Position numbers and translations under genes: made by a program. The notes beneath the pieces are model-generated. The model searched no databases and had not been told where the DNA came from. It saw only the letters and a list, made by a program, of their open reading frames with translations. From Trichosphaerium sp. ATCC 40318 (Eukaryota; Discosea; Flabellinia; Trichosidae): 64,000 bases of DNA. Shown here one piece after another: positions 10,690-23,003 of this stretch (its first letter is position 1; every line of letters starts with the position of its first letter). Where the stretch lies: the NCBI GenBank assembly GCA_038496445.1, contig JALMLS010000276.1, positions 29,868-93,867 on the forward strand, written 5' to 3'.

Positions 10690-12700
10690 AGTAAAAGAGA
10701 GAGGTAAACTGTTGAGTTGCGGAGAACAAGAATTTAAATCGAAAATATTTTTTGTTGGATGTTTTTGTAGTACCTTTGTTTTGATTTTTTTTCAGTTTTG
10801 ACTACATCTGCTTTACGCCATATATGCATAGGATAGAGCTTTGATAGTAATGTTGGATAGTAATTTGCAATTCCACCGCCACCCATTGATACTATATCAC
10901 TTTGAGATACACGAAGCCAATCACTTGGTGATTTCAGCAATAAACGTGCTTCAAGTGCTAGAAAAAACAAAAGAAATCAGCCACAACAACCAGCTTGTAT
11001 TTTTCGTTATGTATGTCAAACAGCCCAACTATGCGGTTGTAATAACCGTAGGAAGAGTTTTGAAGAGGTGCAATCAGAAGGATAAAAAAAGGAAAAAAAT
11101 GAGAATCCATGCGTACATTTAAGGAAGGCTAAAGCGTTTTCTGTAACTTGCCAGTACCCTTGCTTTACTTTTCTAGCAGGTGAAGATCTACAAATAAACT
11201 CATGAATAATTTTACTATTTTATCACGTGGGAACAAACAACGAACCTAAATCTTGATGAATCCCATTGGAACTTTGGATAAATAGTCTTTAACGCTTTTA
11301 ACATTGACTTGCCATACCTATGAAGAAACAAGTAAGGTCATTGATTGTGAGCGTAAATTTACCTCTCCATTAGCCCAGAGCCACCCATAGATACAATAAC
11401 GCGATATTTCACATCATACCAACCTGAAACTGTAGTGATACCAAATTCCTCAGCGACTTTGTCGAAAAAGGTTTCTTGATTTTGTAAATCGTCAAAATAT
11501 CGTTTCGGAACCATCCTAGTTTCATTCATCAACAACTTTTCAATCACCACAGATATGTTAAACGCATTCACAACGTACTCAAACTTTTCTATAGACCATT
11601 CGTATTCATTGTATATTGCACATAGTGCAGAAGAGAGTGTATTGTTGTGTCTATAAAAGAAGTTAATTCAAAGAGAAAAATGCAAAAAAAAACCCGAAAC
11701 GCACAGTGACAACACAGTACCACCTTGACGACATATTATATCTTTTGCATTTATACAATACCATTCATCCATACAGTATACATCTAATTCATGTCCAAGA
11801 CTATCAAAAAGAGAGCGCTGATTATCCATATTGTCCCAATATCCATCAGGAACTTGCTTCCTATTTGTTTTTAATTGTTTTTTTTGACATCTTAATTTCA
11901 GCTCATGGACGTACCATGATATGCCTTGATCCCTTTTATAGTTTTTATATGTGTCATTGAGCATAGTATATATTGAATTACCGCTCCTGATAAGGATATT
12001 AGGTAACTCTTGAATGAGAAAGTAAATGTCCAAACCTGAGCAGTAATCCACTTCCACCGCATTGTAGAATATCATGATGGGTACATTTAAGCCAGTCATC
12101 AAATATTTTGATACCAAGCTCTTCTGATATACCTTCCAAAGCATTTTTTCTATTACTAAGTACGTTCCAGTACGCTGAGGGCATCTTACTGTAAACATAA
12201 AAAATCAGTTTACAAAAAACTTTCATCAAAAAATTAAACTCAGAAAAGCAACCTCCCTCACTCTTAGATACCCATCTTTTATACCGTAGTCAGTATACAT
12301 TAATGATTATATACGTTGATTACAATATCACAGTGAAGGAGGCAACAGGCGAGGTGAGGCCTCGAAATTTTGGGTTTTGAAAAAACAAAAATCGTACGCA
12401 AACTTATATTTTTGCCAGGTGTATTGTGGATACACAGATGCAAGTGCAATGCTTAAACAGCCCCCATATCTAAGGCGGATTATAAATAAAGCGAATGACA
12501 CCTGTTTTACTCACTGTTGAAGCACTTGAACGCCTCCAGCTTCTTTTACTTTTTTGTATGTGACAGAATACCACTCGTTTAACGATTTTACGCCTAAGTT
12601 TTGTCCTACGCTATCAAGGACAACAGCTTGATTCTGTTTTTTGATCCAAAAGCCATTAGATCGCCTAACACGTATTAATTTCACGAAAATACACTGGCAA
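10690..12700 (-). CDS. Protein with five tandem DWY/GG-type repeats of unknown function
   Basis: Exons on the minus strand join into at least five copies of a ~60-residue unit: YW-x5-NQ-x3-(F/L)D-x(4)-LG(V/I)-x5-(D/E)WY-x(6)-I/V-x(3)-GG-x-GLL-x(2)-Y-x-SL-x(2)-AL-x(3)-YP-x(3)-W. Units lie at about 12700-12390 (WIKKQNQAVVLDSVGQNLGV...WYSVTY), 12190-11960 (MPSAYWNVLSNRKNALEG), 11860-11590 (VPDGYWDNMDNQRSLF), 11527-11255 (VPKRYFDDLQNQETFF) and 11180-10760 (IVSMGGGGIANYYP). Introns tend to fall at equivalent places in each unit, which points to internal duplication. I recognise the pattern as recurring in protist proteins but know of no assigned function. The N-terminal exon and the exact stop are not resolved; the 3' end is somewhere near 10690-10740. 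Confidence 0.7.
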
Positions 12701-13006
12701 TGGGTGTGTGATGGTTTTAACGTGTGACATGGCAGGTTTGGCAGAATGCGTGCCTTGGTTTTTTAACAGCTCGTGGCTTTAGCGCTAAGCACACTCGCGG
12801 TGCGTTCATGCGTCAACTAAGATTCTGGCGCAATCTACAAAATGCGAGTCTACAAAACAAATCCAACTGTAGTCAAACACCTATTAATGCGCTATAGTTG
12901 GTCTATCCTTACTTGCCAGCCAGGAAAGCTAAAGAACAAGTCAAGACGAGTACAGGCTGGCAATATTTTGCCCACACCACTCTATTTTTGAAAAAGGGTG
13001 TACACA

Positions 13007-15094
13007 ATGAGCTCCAGAGAGTACGAGAGAAACCTAAAACATGTTGAAGCGGAGAGACGTAAACCCGCAAACAGCGTTTGCATGGATTGCCCTATAAAGG
13101 TAACTGAACGCCTTTACCAAGTGAGATACACCATTAAAATCAACGTTAGGCGAATTACCTTAACATGACGCACAAAACGTTCATATGCATGTTGTGTAGT
13201 GGTATACAGTGCGTAATAATACTTTTGAGCAATATAACTGACATGCATAGCTCTGAATTCTCTCATCGCGTCAAAGGTATTACCATGACCAACTGGAAGG
13301 ACGCTGATGTAGTTGCAATAAAAGCCGGAGGAAATGAGGTTAGTTCTCATGAAATTGCATAGTAATTTGTTGTAATACATCTAACGCACGTAATTAGCTC
13401 GCCAGGAGTACATGGTTGGCAGAATGGCCAAAAGGTACGGCAGTTAAAACCGTTTATTTCAAAAGCACTAGATTTGACATCTAATAGGCAAGAAGTTACC
13501 TACAGAGAGGAAAGACATCAAAAATCACATAAACGACGTTTACATTAATAAAAAGTACCAAAAACCTTCCGTTACACCTTGAACGTACATCTAATTGATA
13601 CGCAGGTACTTCAAAGCCACAGTCCGAAAAACGAAGAAAAAGAAATCGACTCAACCAGCAGCCACCACGTCTGCCCCAACTGCTACGCCTACAATGAGTG
13701 TACCTATAGCTCAAAACCCAGTTGCAACACCACAACCAACAGGTACGCCGAAAGCAAACGCCGAAAACCGAAATTTGCAACTGATTTGTTTTATTACTTT
13801 AAAATGCGCCATCAATGTCTGCCAACGCTGTGGGGTAACTGTATATTACATTCCAAATCAAAACAACCTTTTTATTGGGCTTTAAGGCTGCTGAGAAGCA
13901 GAATCTCACGGCGACATTTCTCAACAAAAAAAGTTGATTGAATTGATTTCTTTTTTCTTCGTTCGCAACGTAACGTGCTTCAAAGGGTTTCTTTTTTCTT
14001 CTATGACTCACAGGGTATTTAGTTGGGAATCTTCTCGATTTTGGTATGCCTTCCACAACGACTAATAATACAGCACCATCACCAGCGCCTACACAACTTT
14101 TACCTGATTTTTTAAGCGATTTTACAGCACCACCAGTTACCAACACTCAGCAACCTCCTGGGCAGCTAATGGGCGGATTTGGTAGCCCTACTATGTTCTC
14201 AAGTGTTACACCAGCTCCACCACACAACACCCCAGTTGTACGTGTACAAGCGAAAAACCAACAAACGGGTCTCATTTTTTTCTATATAATTGTGCCTCTG
14301 TCCTCCCTTTTTTTTATGAATTCTTGTCCTTATTTAATTACTAGGCTATTGGTGCACAGTTTCCAGCTAGCTTTGGAAATTTATCTACATCTCCTAATGT
14401 TCAAGGTACACAAGGAGTACCAGGCCAAACACCGCCTACAAATGTTCACCCTGCGAATGATCCTTTTGGACTCGGTATAGGCACAACAGCACCTATGCAG
14501 ATGCCTCAAGCACGAGGCATTGTAGTCAATAGTACGTAGAATAAAATGAAAATCTATTTATTGTTACAGGCGCTTGGATACACAACCAACCGTTTGTTTT
14601 GTATTGACATTTTGTTTGTATTTTTTGTGTTTCGTTACTGACTTGTTTTAGCACCTCATAATACCCCAAGTACTGGAAACACACCTTCTGGAGGTTCTCT
14701 TGATTTCAGTTGGCTTGGTAATTATAAAGAGGACCCTACAGCGCGTGATAGGATAATAGCAAAGAAATTACAACAAGAAGAAGAAAAAAGAGCTAAAGAA
14801 GAGGAACAAAAAAGAAAAGCTGCTGAAGAGAAGAAGCGAAGAAGGTTAGCTAGAAAGCAAGCCAAAGCAGCTAGTAAAACCCAAGTTGATGATGATATGG
14901 CTCTTGCCATGAAGCTTCAACAAGAAGAGTACGAAAGAGAGAGAAGGCGAAGGTAAGCTGGTTTTTATGCTGTTGCAACAGAAGTCAAGTTTTGATGTTT
15001 TTTGTTTAGAGGTGGAGGCCGTTCTCAACAAGAGATATCTGATGCTGAATTAGCTAGGCGTCTACAAGCACAATTTCAGCTTGGTGATAACTAA
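13007..15094 (+). CDS. ArfGAP of the AGFG1/AGD14 type
   Basis: Begins at ATG 13007. The first exons give MSSREYERNLKHVEAERRKP, then an ArfGAP zinc finger (CMDC...CMLC), a segment reading CSGIHSEFSHRVKGITM, GGNE-L-ARSTWLAEW and HINDVYINKKY. These match AGD14/AGFG proteins rather than other ArfGAPs, including the NxxF/YVNM-like ANYLNMTH before the second cysteine pair. After a basic stretch (RKTKKKK) the protein becomes low-complexity, Pro/Thr/Gln-rich, with NLLDFG and DPFG motifs typical of clathrin/AP or EH-domain binding. The C-terminus (about 14650-15094) is a charged coiled coil with two LA(M/R)-x-LQ elements. It should stimulate GTP hydrolysis on Arf in vesicle traffic. The conserved catalytic Arg position (usually CxxCxGxHR) is replaced by the sequence IHS, so activity needs testing. 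An additional small exon around 13900-14030 is possible. Confidence 0.8.
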
Positions 15095-15328
15095 ACTCTG
15101 AGAGATGTGTAGAAAAATAAAAGCGAGGAGCGCTGCTGTATTGATAAACAAAAAAAAAAAATTTAAACACCATTTGCAAGTTTTGTCTTAGCAAAGTCCT
15201 GACTTTGACTGGAGTGTCAAAAACACTCAAGGTTTATCTATGACTCAAGGTTAGTTTAAGGCTCAGCAGTATCTGCTAAGGCATGGTTTGTTAAGCAACC
15301 TCAGCACCACAATTCCTACGTAAAAAGA

Positions 15329-16730
15329 ATGCTTGGTGCAGAAACGGAGTACGTTTTTACCGTGGAACGAAATGGTTCAATTTTAACATATTAACGAACT
15401 CTTTTATCTAATTGTTGTAATAAGGCCATTGGAATTGCTGTATCTGCCTACAGAAATTATATTTTGTATTCTGGCGTTTTTGGACAAGAAATGCCGTGTA
15501 TCTGCAACGTTTGTATGTAAACTGTTTTCTACAATCATTTTAGAGCATTTGGGGTATAAAGCGGTTACAGTAAAGTCTAAAAAGAATCTACACAAACTAT
15601 GTGGAAGCCCTCTTTTAAAAAATACAAAAGTATTTATTTCCGACATTTCTATGACTGATGATGACTTCAAAAACGTCTCTGGTGTTAATCACCTTGAAAT
15701 AAATAGTAACTTGTCAGTAACAGATACCATGTTGGAGCATATATCAGGTGTACATCACCTGAAACTAAATGTACAATCGGTTAAAGTTGAATGCAATTTT
15801 ACATGTCTTGGATTTAAATCACTTCGTGGTGTTCATACACTACTACTATCAGGATTCAAGTTAAAAGATGAATGGCTTCAAGGACTTGGTGGTGTCCACA
15901 CAATTGATGTTTCACGTACAGGTATAACAGATAAAGGACTTGCAGCCCTCTCTGGAGTTCATACTATTAATTTGGATTATTGTTACGATTTCACTGATGA
16001 AGGTGTTGCCAGTTTAGGTAATGTACACAAGATACAGTTTACCTATAGTAGTATTACAGATAAAAGTGTAAAATCACTAACAAATGCAAGTGAAATAGCC
16101 CTTTGCAGTTGTTACAACATTACAGATGAAGGAGTAAAGTATCTACTAACACAAAATCAAAAAACAAACAAGATTAAAAAAATTAGTATTGAATGTTGCT
16201 CACGCTTATCAAACAATGTGTTTAAACTTCTTGCTGGTATACCTTGGATAGAGTTGTATGGTTCTGTACAACTAAAAGATGATACCTTATCATGTTTGGT
16301 AGGAGTACAACATATTGACTTGGGTGGATGTAAATCTGTAACAAATGATGGGATAAAACAATTGGCAGGTGTAAAAGCAATTGGTCTTGCAAATCTTGAT
16401 TGTGTTGATGACAGTACCTTGAAGGTACTTGCTGGAGTACATTCAATATTTCTTGGAGAGACATCTGTGACAGATAAGGGTTTAGGCTACTTAGTTGGTG
16501 TTAAAGTAATAGAACTTGCGGAATGTGAGCTCATTACTGACAAAGGAGTGAACAGACTTATTGGTGTTAAGAAACTTGATCTAGAAGGCTGCAAGCAAAT
16601 AACAGATGATGGAGTTGGTAATTTAACAAGCCTTGATGTAATTAACATTGTTGATACTCAAATAACACAACAAATGGTTGATTATCTAGGATGCACGTGC
16701 AGTGATGAATACATGTGGCCAACATTTTAA
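15329..16730 (+). CDS. F-box/leucine-rich-repeat protein, subfamily B (long)
   Basis: A short first exon (15329-15348, MLGAETE) joins across a 76-bp intron (15349-15424, donor GTACGT) to one long exon. Without this splice the reading frame has no ATG, which is why I place the start here. Residues about 8-45 are an F-box (LPTEIIFCILAFL). About 12-13 LRRs of the cysteine-containing AMN1-like type follow, with the consensus L-x-GVHTI-x-L-x-x-C-x-x-(I/V)TD-x-G(V/I). F-box proteins connect substrates to SCF ubiquitin ligases through SKP1, the LRRs selecting the substrate. This is the only F-box/LRR gene in the window in which I see an intron. The C-terminus ends in a short Cys-containing tail (CTCSDEYMW). 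Substrate unknown. Confidence 0.85.
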
Positions 16731-17303
16731 TGGTATTGTCAGCTATCTTGAACCCAAGCACCGAGTCAACAACAGTGCTTAGCTGTAAAAGTGTTGTATA
16801 TTACAAGTAAAACCAATAAATCTACTTAGCTCAAGCCACCTTACTGTTGTTATAGCCTACACATAATAACCCTAGCCCTTCGTATGGCTTGTCTGCACAA
16901 TAAAACGTGTTTTCTGGTTATTTTGCTCTGCCTCACAGAACGATTGATCTTCATTGTGCACCATTTAGCTGCTGGAGGTAGTAGATCATTAGTCTTATGA
17001 GACAGAATGCAACGCTTGGAGTAGAGTTTTCATGTGTTCGGCTATTTTTAGAGTAGTTTTTTGTGTTTTAAGTAATTTTTGCCTTCGCTGGGTGTTCTCT
17101 TCTACCTGCCAATGAAGATATTGAGGTATTGTGGAAACACGTGTATTCCAATTATGACAGATGTGAGTTTTACCGGTTCGTGTACTTCCGGGCTCGCTTG
17201 TCTCGACGCCATCACGACTTAAGACAATTCGCGGTTAAGTATAAAACCCAACAATACTACCAATTCAGTTATTAATTAAGACCATAACGAGCTACAAATA
17301 TAA
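16731..17303. other. Intergenic region
   Basis: 3' flank of the F-box/LRR gene and upstream region of the RhoGEF. No open frame or RNA gene is supported. One CACGTG lies at about 17140. Confidence 0.5.
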
Positions 17304-19470
17304 ATGAATAAAGAGGAAACTTCCTTGGATGTAAAGAATGCTGTATGGGAATTTTTCTTCCACAGAAACTCCCGTGTTATAGCTTACGTTGTTTTAGAAG
17401 GCTACGAAGATACAACGCTTATTTAGAAGCTACAGCGCGCGTAAAAAAGGCAAAGACTTGAGTACGTCAAAGCTACAATAAATTAACAACAAAACGAGGG
17501 AGAATTATGGCGATTCGCTGTATGATGTGCTTATTTTTTTCTAGTTTTGTTACACGTGCGACGAACCTGTATTGCCCAAGAAATGCTTGAAACAGAAAGA
17601 AATTACGTAGATCATCTTACCATGCTAACATCGGTACGAAAAAGGAAGTTTCACATGTTTTTTTTTTTTTTTTTTTTTTGTGTCACGTGATTGACTTTTT
17701 CTTCTAGATTTTCTATAAACCTATGAAGTTACAAGGTGTTCTTAATGAACAAGAAATGGATGCGATTTTTATGAATGTACAAGATATTTTACGTATGCAC
17801 AGGGTAAGATCTTTTATTTAAACTAGTTTTAAGACGCTTGACTGATGTTCTTCTTAAGCGGATTCTAGAACAATTAGAATATAAATTAAAGAGGTGGGGT
17901 CATCAACAAACCCTAGGAGATATTTTTACTAATGCTATAAGCGATTTTTCGATGTACAAGGTAAGTTAAAACAACACAACACTCAAGTGGAAAAACTTTT
18001 TTTTTTTTTCAGCTTTTAATTCTTTTTTTGTAGACGTACGCACTACGATACCCTGATGCCAGAAAGACTTATAAAAGATTAAATAAGGAATCTATTGTAT
18101 TTAGAGACTTTCTAAAGGTACATATTGTAACGCTATGCGGAGTCACAACTCACTTTTTTAATTCAGATTGCTTTGTCAAGTCCAATGTGCTTGAAATACG
18201 ACTTTGCTGATTTCTTGATAACACCAATTCAACGGTACCTATCTTCGCTTTCATAACGTCTAGAAACACTAGTCTGACAATTGTATTTAGGTTACCTAGA
18301 TATGCGTTATTACTTGCAGTACGTGTGAAAGCATCAGTCAATGTTGTTCAAAAAAGATCGTTAAACTGGAACTCAAACTAACCACCAGTTTACAAGTTAA
18401 TCTGTAAATCTGGTGATCTTTGATGCTCTATGTTGAAGCTAACTTGAGGACAACTTGATTGACTTTTAGATTATTTTATATGCTGACAATTCGTTAGAAA
18501 ATGAAAAACACAACGGATATTCTTCATCCTGATTTTAATTATTGTCGTGTTGCTGTAAATCGATTACAGCTAGTACTCACATATATGAATCTATCTGCAG
18601 CTAGAACACGTGACAATGAGATAACAAGCGACAAGGTCCAAGAAATGTTCAATAAAATACCTAGACGAGTAGTACGTTACAACGTAGTTCTTGTGCCGCT
18701 TCTGACTTGTTCTAACAGTGTCAACAAATTGAAAAGTCTAATCTTGACAACTACCTCTACGAAGGACCCCTGGAACATGTTGATAATGTAACCAGTAAGA
18801 GGACTTCATTGTATGGATTCTTGTTCAAGGAGACGTTGATATTAGCGAAACACATCAAACGTATGAACATTAAGTTCTTTTTTTTTTACTGATATTTTTT
18901 TTAGCTGGAATTTTTGGGAGGACAAAGCTTCGGTATCGCCTCACTGGATATAAATTTAGTTCTGCCACTAGCGTAAGACTAACAAATTACGATATTCTAC
19001 CAAGAATGAAAGGTTCGTAGTCCCACAAAACATACACAAACAAACAGAGAAAAATACTTTATTTCTTTGGTTTTTTTTATTTAAAAGTACTTGCTCTTGT
19101 CAGTACTCACGTGCCTCAATTTATGCGAGATTCTGCTTTATTTGTTACCCTATTTTCTTCCATTTAACTATACACTTTTGGAACGGCTGTCACCTTCGGG
19201 TAGGTACTTACATTGTTTTGTTTAGGGATAAAAAACGCTTTTGAATTGATGCATACAAACCCAGGTCATCAATCTTTTATTCTGGTTGCACCTTCAAGAT
19301 CAATAAGAAATGAATGGGTTAGTAAACTTAATAAAAAGAGACGTCTTGATTGTCATTATTCAAGACTTACAAGAGCAATGCATATATCATCTGAAGAACC
19401 AAAAAACAAAACTCCAAGCCTAGTTCAAAACAAATGTAAAAAAAGAACTTTCGAAATAATCACTAAATAA
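17304..19470 (+). CDS. IQ-DH-PH Rho guanine nucleotide exchange factor
   Basis: Multi-exon gene starting at ATG 17304 (MNKEETSLDVKNA). The second exon adds an IQ calmodulin-binding motif (TKIQRLFRSYSARKK, residues about 15-32). A Dbl-homology domain follows over about 17555-18680: EMLETERNYVDHLTML (CR1), FYKPMKLQGVL, DILRMHRRILEQL, and the conserved TPIQRLPRYALLLAKM of CR3 formed across a splice at 18236/18292. A PH domain (18709 to about 19350) contains LYGFLFKETLILAKHIK and the C-terminal helix with NEWVSKL. DH-PH proteins load GTP onto Rho/Rac GTPases to drive actin and cell movement. The IQ motif suggests calcium/calmodulin control. The intron at 17637-17707 holds a run of about 20 T and a TCACGTGA. 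The 85-residue C-terminal exon ends with a basic tail. Confidence 0.88.
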
Positions 19471-19619
19471 ACAAACACGTGTACACTGCTCTTCCCAGAT
19501 TGTATGTAGTACGTTGTAAGATATGTACGCGAAACACATTGCTAAGCTGTTTGAGCCATTAGTCTTGACCAATTCATGTACGTTATTTGGGAGCCTTTGT
19601 TTATTGTTTGTCAAGGATT

Positions 19620-20140
19620 AGATCTGACAGCTAGTGACTTGTGATACCTTTTTGGTGTTCATAGCATATCTCTGCACCAAGCTACTATAACTGATGGAGG
19701 TATAATCGAATTAGTGCAACAAGGAAAGCACACCATTCACGACATCGATTTGTCCCACATAGAGATTACAGATTCTTGATTGATTGCACTCAGAGTTGTT
19801 CACAATTAATATTATGGGTTGCCGCAAGATTAGTGTTGACACAAATAAAGGCACTGTACATGAAATTAGAATCGATCCAAAAGAGTCATGGCTCAAACAT
19901 CTTGGGAATGTACACTATTTATGTTAAGTGGGATCTCGATAACTGACAATGCACTGAATTTATTGATCAAAGGGAAGAAGTTATATTTGAGTGCTTGTCT
20001 AAAGAAAACAGACCAAGGGTTCCACAATTTAAATAATCTTGAATAACGCTCAATTTTTGTAGTTTACTTACAAACGATTGTTTGAAACACTTACCTTCTC
20101 TCAAAACAATTAAAACCGTGAGGAATTGGGTATAACTTGG
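19620..20140 (+). pseudogene. F-box/LRR pseudogene fragment (LRR part only), subfamily A
   Basis: Translating all three plus frames gives a broken series of subfamily-A LRR units: FGVHSISLHQATITDGGII, QQGKHTIHDIDLSH, an in-frame stop after EITDS, INIMGCRKISV, then IRIDPKESWLKHLGNVH, and near the end LLTNDCLKHLPSLKTI. Several frameshifts and stops (for example at about 19778 and after the LGNVH block) make it non-functional, and no F-box remains. The 61-bp stretch at 19855-19915 is identical to 2868-2928 in the first pseudogene, although the surrounding sequence differs. Confidence 0.85.
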
Positions 20141-20374
20141 ATATGAAATAGTGTTTTTGAATGAGTACTATCATAAGCTCTAATGGTACTGAATGCTGAC
20201 AACTGTGTTAGCTGCAATGACGTTACACAGCAGTAAGAGTTATAAGAGGATATTTGGTACGATTTTGACTTTGTATTTTGTGAACCTTGGTGTTGAGGTT
20301 GTTGGTATTTAGCCTCCATAATGTTGTTGTCAAGAATCAAATAAACACGTTTTATTGTTAAGGTTTATTCCTGA

Positions 20375-21539
20375 CTATACTTGTGCAAGTCCCATACCGC
20401 CATCAACGCTGAAATGCGATCCGGTAATATACTGACTCTGGTCAGACAAGAGAAAAACAGCCATCTGAGCAATTTCATCAGTTTTACCAAGCCTCTTTAT
20501 CATTGGCTTTTGACTACAGGAAAAAAGTAAGAATAATAATTATGGCGGTAACTACAAAAAAATTAACATACGCTACCATATCGAAAACTTCCTCAGGTAC
20601 TTCACCAAGAATCTCAGTTCTTATTGGTCCAGGACGGATTGAGTTTACAGTAATACCACATTCAGCAGTTTCCTTTGCAACACACTAACATAGAAAAGAG
20701 ACTTAGGTATATTGTAAAGGTGCTAAAGCACGTACTCTTGTTATAGCATCCAAAGCTGCTTTACTAGCTACATAACCAGAGAACCCAGGGTATGCCTAAG
20801 TCATAAAAAGTAAGATACGTTGGGCACAAGGTAATTGAGAGAAGAACTTACCATTGGCACAGTACATGAGCTGTTGTTGACTATACTCCCGCCAGGTGGT
20901 TGCTGTTTCTTCATCTGCTCAACTTGGTACTTAATACACCATACAGCACCCTTGATGTTAATATTGTATAGGCTCTACAACAACGCTACGGTAAGTACTT
21001 TTCGATGCATTGAAAAAAAAAGTACATACATCAAGTTGAGCTTCAGTAACGTTTTCAATTGTTTCCATTTTACCAAGAATACCTGCATTATTGAACTAAA
21101 CAAAACATCTTAGTACCCTTATGAGAGATAATACATACAGCGCCGTCAATCCTGCCAAATGTTTCAACAGTCTTGTTAACATAATTCTTAACATCTGTTT
21201 GGAATACCGTTAGTTAGAGATTCTCTAGCGACATTTGTGTGTTTACCTTGTTCCTTTGATACATCACAAACTGTGAATAAAGCAGTACCTCCGTTCTTTT
21301 CAATCTCAGCTACGACTTCATCACCACGTTCTTTACGTCTTCCGCACAAAGATACTTTTGCTCCTTTAACACACAGTGTCAATTACTAGTTCTCTAAAGC
21401 GTCCAGTACCTTCTGCTGCGCATTTGATGGCCGTGTCTCTTCCAATACCGGATGTTGCACCAGTGACCTTAAAAATAATTAAAGTGAGAACACGTGATAT
21501 AACCAAGGTGTCTACCATTATAACTTTGTTTGAAAGCAT
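20375..21539 (-). CDS. Short-chain dehydrogenase/reductase (SDR), classical type
   Basis: Starts at ATG 21537-21539 (MLSNKVIM). A first intron with TATCACGTGT lies between this and TGATSGIGRDTA, the Rossmann glycine-rich NAD(P) loop (TGxxxGIG). About seven exons follow. They give CGRRKERGDEV (Arg after the second strand, suggesting an NADP preference), CDVSKEQ, FNNAGILG (the NNAG motif), SIVNNSS, then the catalytic YVASK (Tyr-x3-Lys) and RPGPIRTEI. The C-terminus QYITGSHFSVDGGMGLAQV is the standard SDR end. The length of about 255 residues is normal. Such enzymes oxidise or reduce alcohols, sterols or sugars; the substrate cannot be told from sequence. Stop at 20375-20377. Confidence 0.92.
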
Positions 21540-22000
21540 CTTTATGTTGAGTATGAGCTGTTGTTTCGTTTGTTGGAAAGTTTGAATAGATGACTTATGT
21601 TTAAGCAAGATTCCGCGGAAATTGCGGAGCGGACCTATTACGCGGAAAACATTCCGCTTCCGAGGAGTAAGGATCTTAAAAACTGAAAAAATATGGAAAC
21701 AGAGTTCAGAACCTGTAAAGTACAATCCAATCGATAAAATACCTAAAGTTCTGGGAAATTCTATAAGATGAGTTTTGACAAGTGTATCAAACTTTCACAA
21801 CAATTTCATAAAACGAACATATATTTTTTTGCAAACACGTGATTTATAGTCCGCTTTAAAAATCCATCCAACATGAATGGTCTCTATTCTTGTACTTTAC
21901 TCTATTTTATGCGTATACTCTATCGCTAGCACCATAGATCCAGAACTCTTCATGTAAAAAGATGGTCAAGTTTGTTGTGATACTCTCAAGTATAAAGCTG
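21540..22000. other. Intergenic region upstream of the SDR gene
   Basis: Spacer between two minus-strand genes; no gene supported. It contains the GC-rich palindrome cluster described separately, and CACGTG at about 21835. Confidence 0.5.
21611..21657. promoter_or_regulatory. Cluster of TTCCGC/GCGGAA half-sites upstream of the SDR gene
   Basis: Within 47 bp there are four TTCCGC half-sites: the perfect 10-bp palindrome TTCCGCGGAA (21611-21620) and the inverted pair GCGGAA-AACA-TTCCGC (21642-21657), plus an extra GCGGAG. They lie about 70-120 bp upstream of the SDR start codon on a markedly GC-richer patch. A transcription factor site is the likely meaning. CCG/CGG inverted triplets are the usual target type of Zn2Cys6 factors such as the one at the left edge, but that link is only inference. 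Confidence 0.4.
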
Positions 22001-22834
22001 TCAAAACCATTTTATACCCAATGCCTCAACATTTTTCCTTGTAATCTGATTGCAACCTACAGCTTTAAGTGATTTGAGTGATATCATGTACTGCAAACAA
22101 CGATATGTTATCTTAGCGCAGCTGTCTAAGTCCATATGCTGAAGATTTATCAAATGCTTAACACCTGAGTCTGTTATTGTATCACAATGATACAAACGTA
22201 AATGCTTGACATTGATCAATGATTTAATTCCATCATCTGTTACTGAGTACCCACCATAAATAGTAACAGTATGTACATTCCCAAGATGTTTGAGCCAAGA
22301 TTCTCTTGGGTCGCTGAGTGATATATTATGAGCATCTTTAAGTGCCTTTATTCCTTCAATAGTAATATTGCAACTATACAGATTAATTGTGTGTACACCT
22401 CTGAGTGCAATCAATGAAACATCTGTTATATCTGTCGATGCTAAGTTAATGGTGTGAATGGTGTGCTTTCCTTCTTGTATTAATGCAAGAATACAATCAT
22501 CTGTGATGTTTGTAAAAGATAAATCTATGTTTTGAACACCAGAAAGATAACTCAACTCATCACGTGATAGATTCCAAAAACTACAATCAATGGTCGTGTT
22601 TTTCAATAGTGGACTACTTCTAAGTGTTGGCAAATCTGATGCACTTGCTGAGAGTCGATGAAAGCCAATATTGTTGCGAATGATGTTGTTAAATGTGTGG
22701 GAAACCGCAGACGCAATAATACGATACGCTCTGTGTAAATAATGTAGAATATGCGTTAACATCTCCGGTGGTAATTCTTCCAACGATTTCTCTTGGTTTA
22801 CTTTAATAAAGCTCTGTTTCTGTGCTCTAGACAT
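22001..22834 (-). CDS. F-box/LRR protein, subfamily A
   Basis: Single-exon 277-residue protein. The F-box (ELPPEMLTHILHYLHRAYRI, residues about 19-40) is followed by the linker SPLLKNTTIDCS and about eight LRRs: LSGVQNIDLSFTNITDD, GKHTIHTINLASTDITD, LRGVHTINLYSCNIT, the family-specific block SWLKHLGNVHTVTIYGG, VTDDGIKSLINVKHLRL and others. It ends at GIKWF. By family it would be an SCF substrate adaptor. It is the closest intact relative of the 2.2-kb pseudogene (shared SLIALRGVHTI and KSLINVKHLRL blocks). No intron, unlike both neighbours. Confidence 0.88.
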   Translation of the reverse strand: MSRAQKQSFIKVNQEKSLEELPPEMLTHILHYLHRAYRIIASAVSHTFNNIIRNNIGFHRLSASASDLPTLRSSPLLKNTTIDCSFWNLSRDELSYLSGVQNIDLSFTNITDDCILALIQEGKHTIHTINLASTDITDVSLIALRGVHTINLYSCNITIEGIKALKDAHNISLSDPRESWLKHLGNVHTVTIYGGYSVTDDGIKSLINVKHLRLYHCDTITDSGVKHLINLQHMDLDSCAKITYRCLQYMISLKSLKAVGCNQITRKNVEALGIKWF

Positions 22835-23003
22835 AATTAAGGACGTATTGGATTGTTAGCTCAGCACAGCTAAATCAACTAAACAACAATAGTCAACACA
22901 ATTAAAGTAGGTGTAATTGCACTCGAACAGTTGATTCTGAAACTCAAGTCAGATTGCAAGGGTATCACAGTACATGGTGGGGATTTAAATCCTGTTTTAA
23001 TAA

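Noticed and set aside
17655-17680. Long T-run as a transcription terminator
   Set aside because: It lies in the middle of the RhoGEF gene before the 3' splice site, so it is a pyrimidine tract with slippage, not a terminator.
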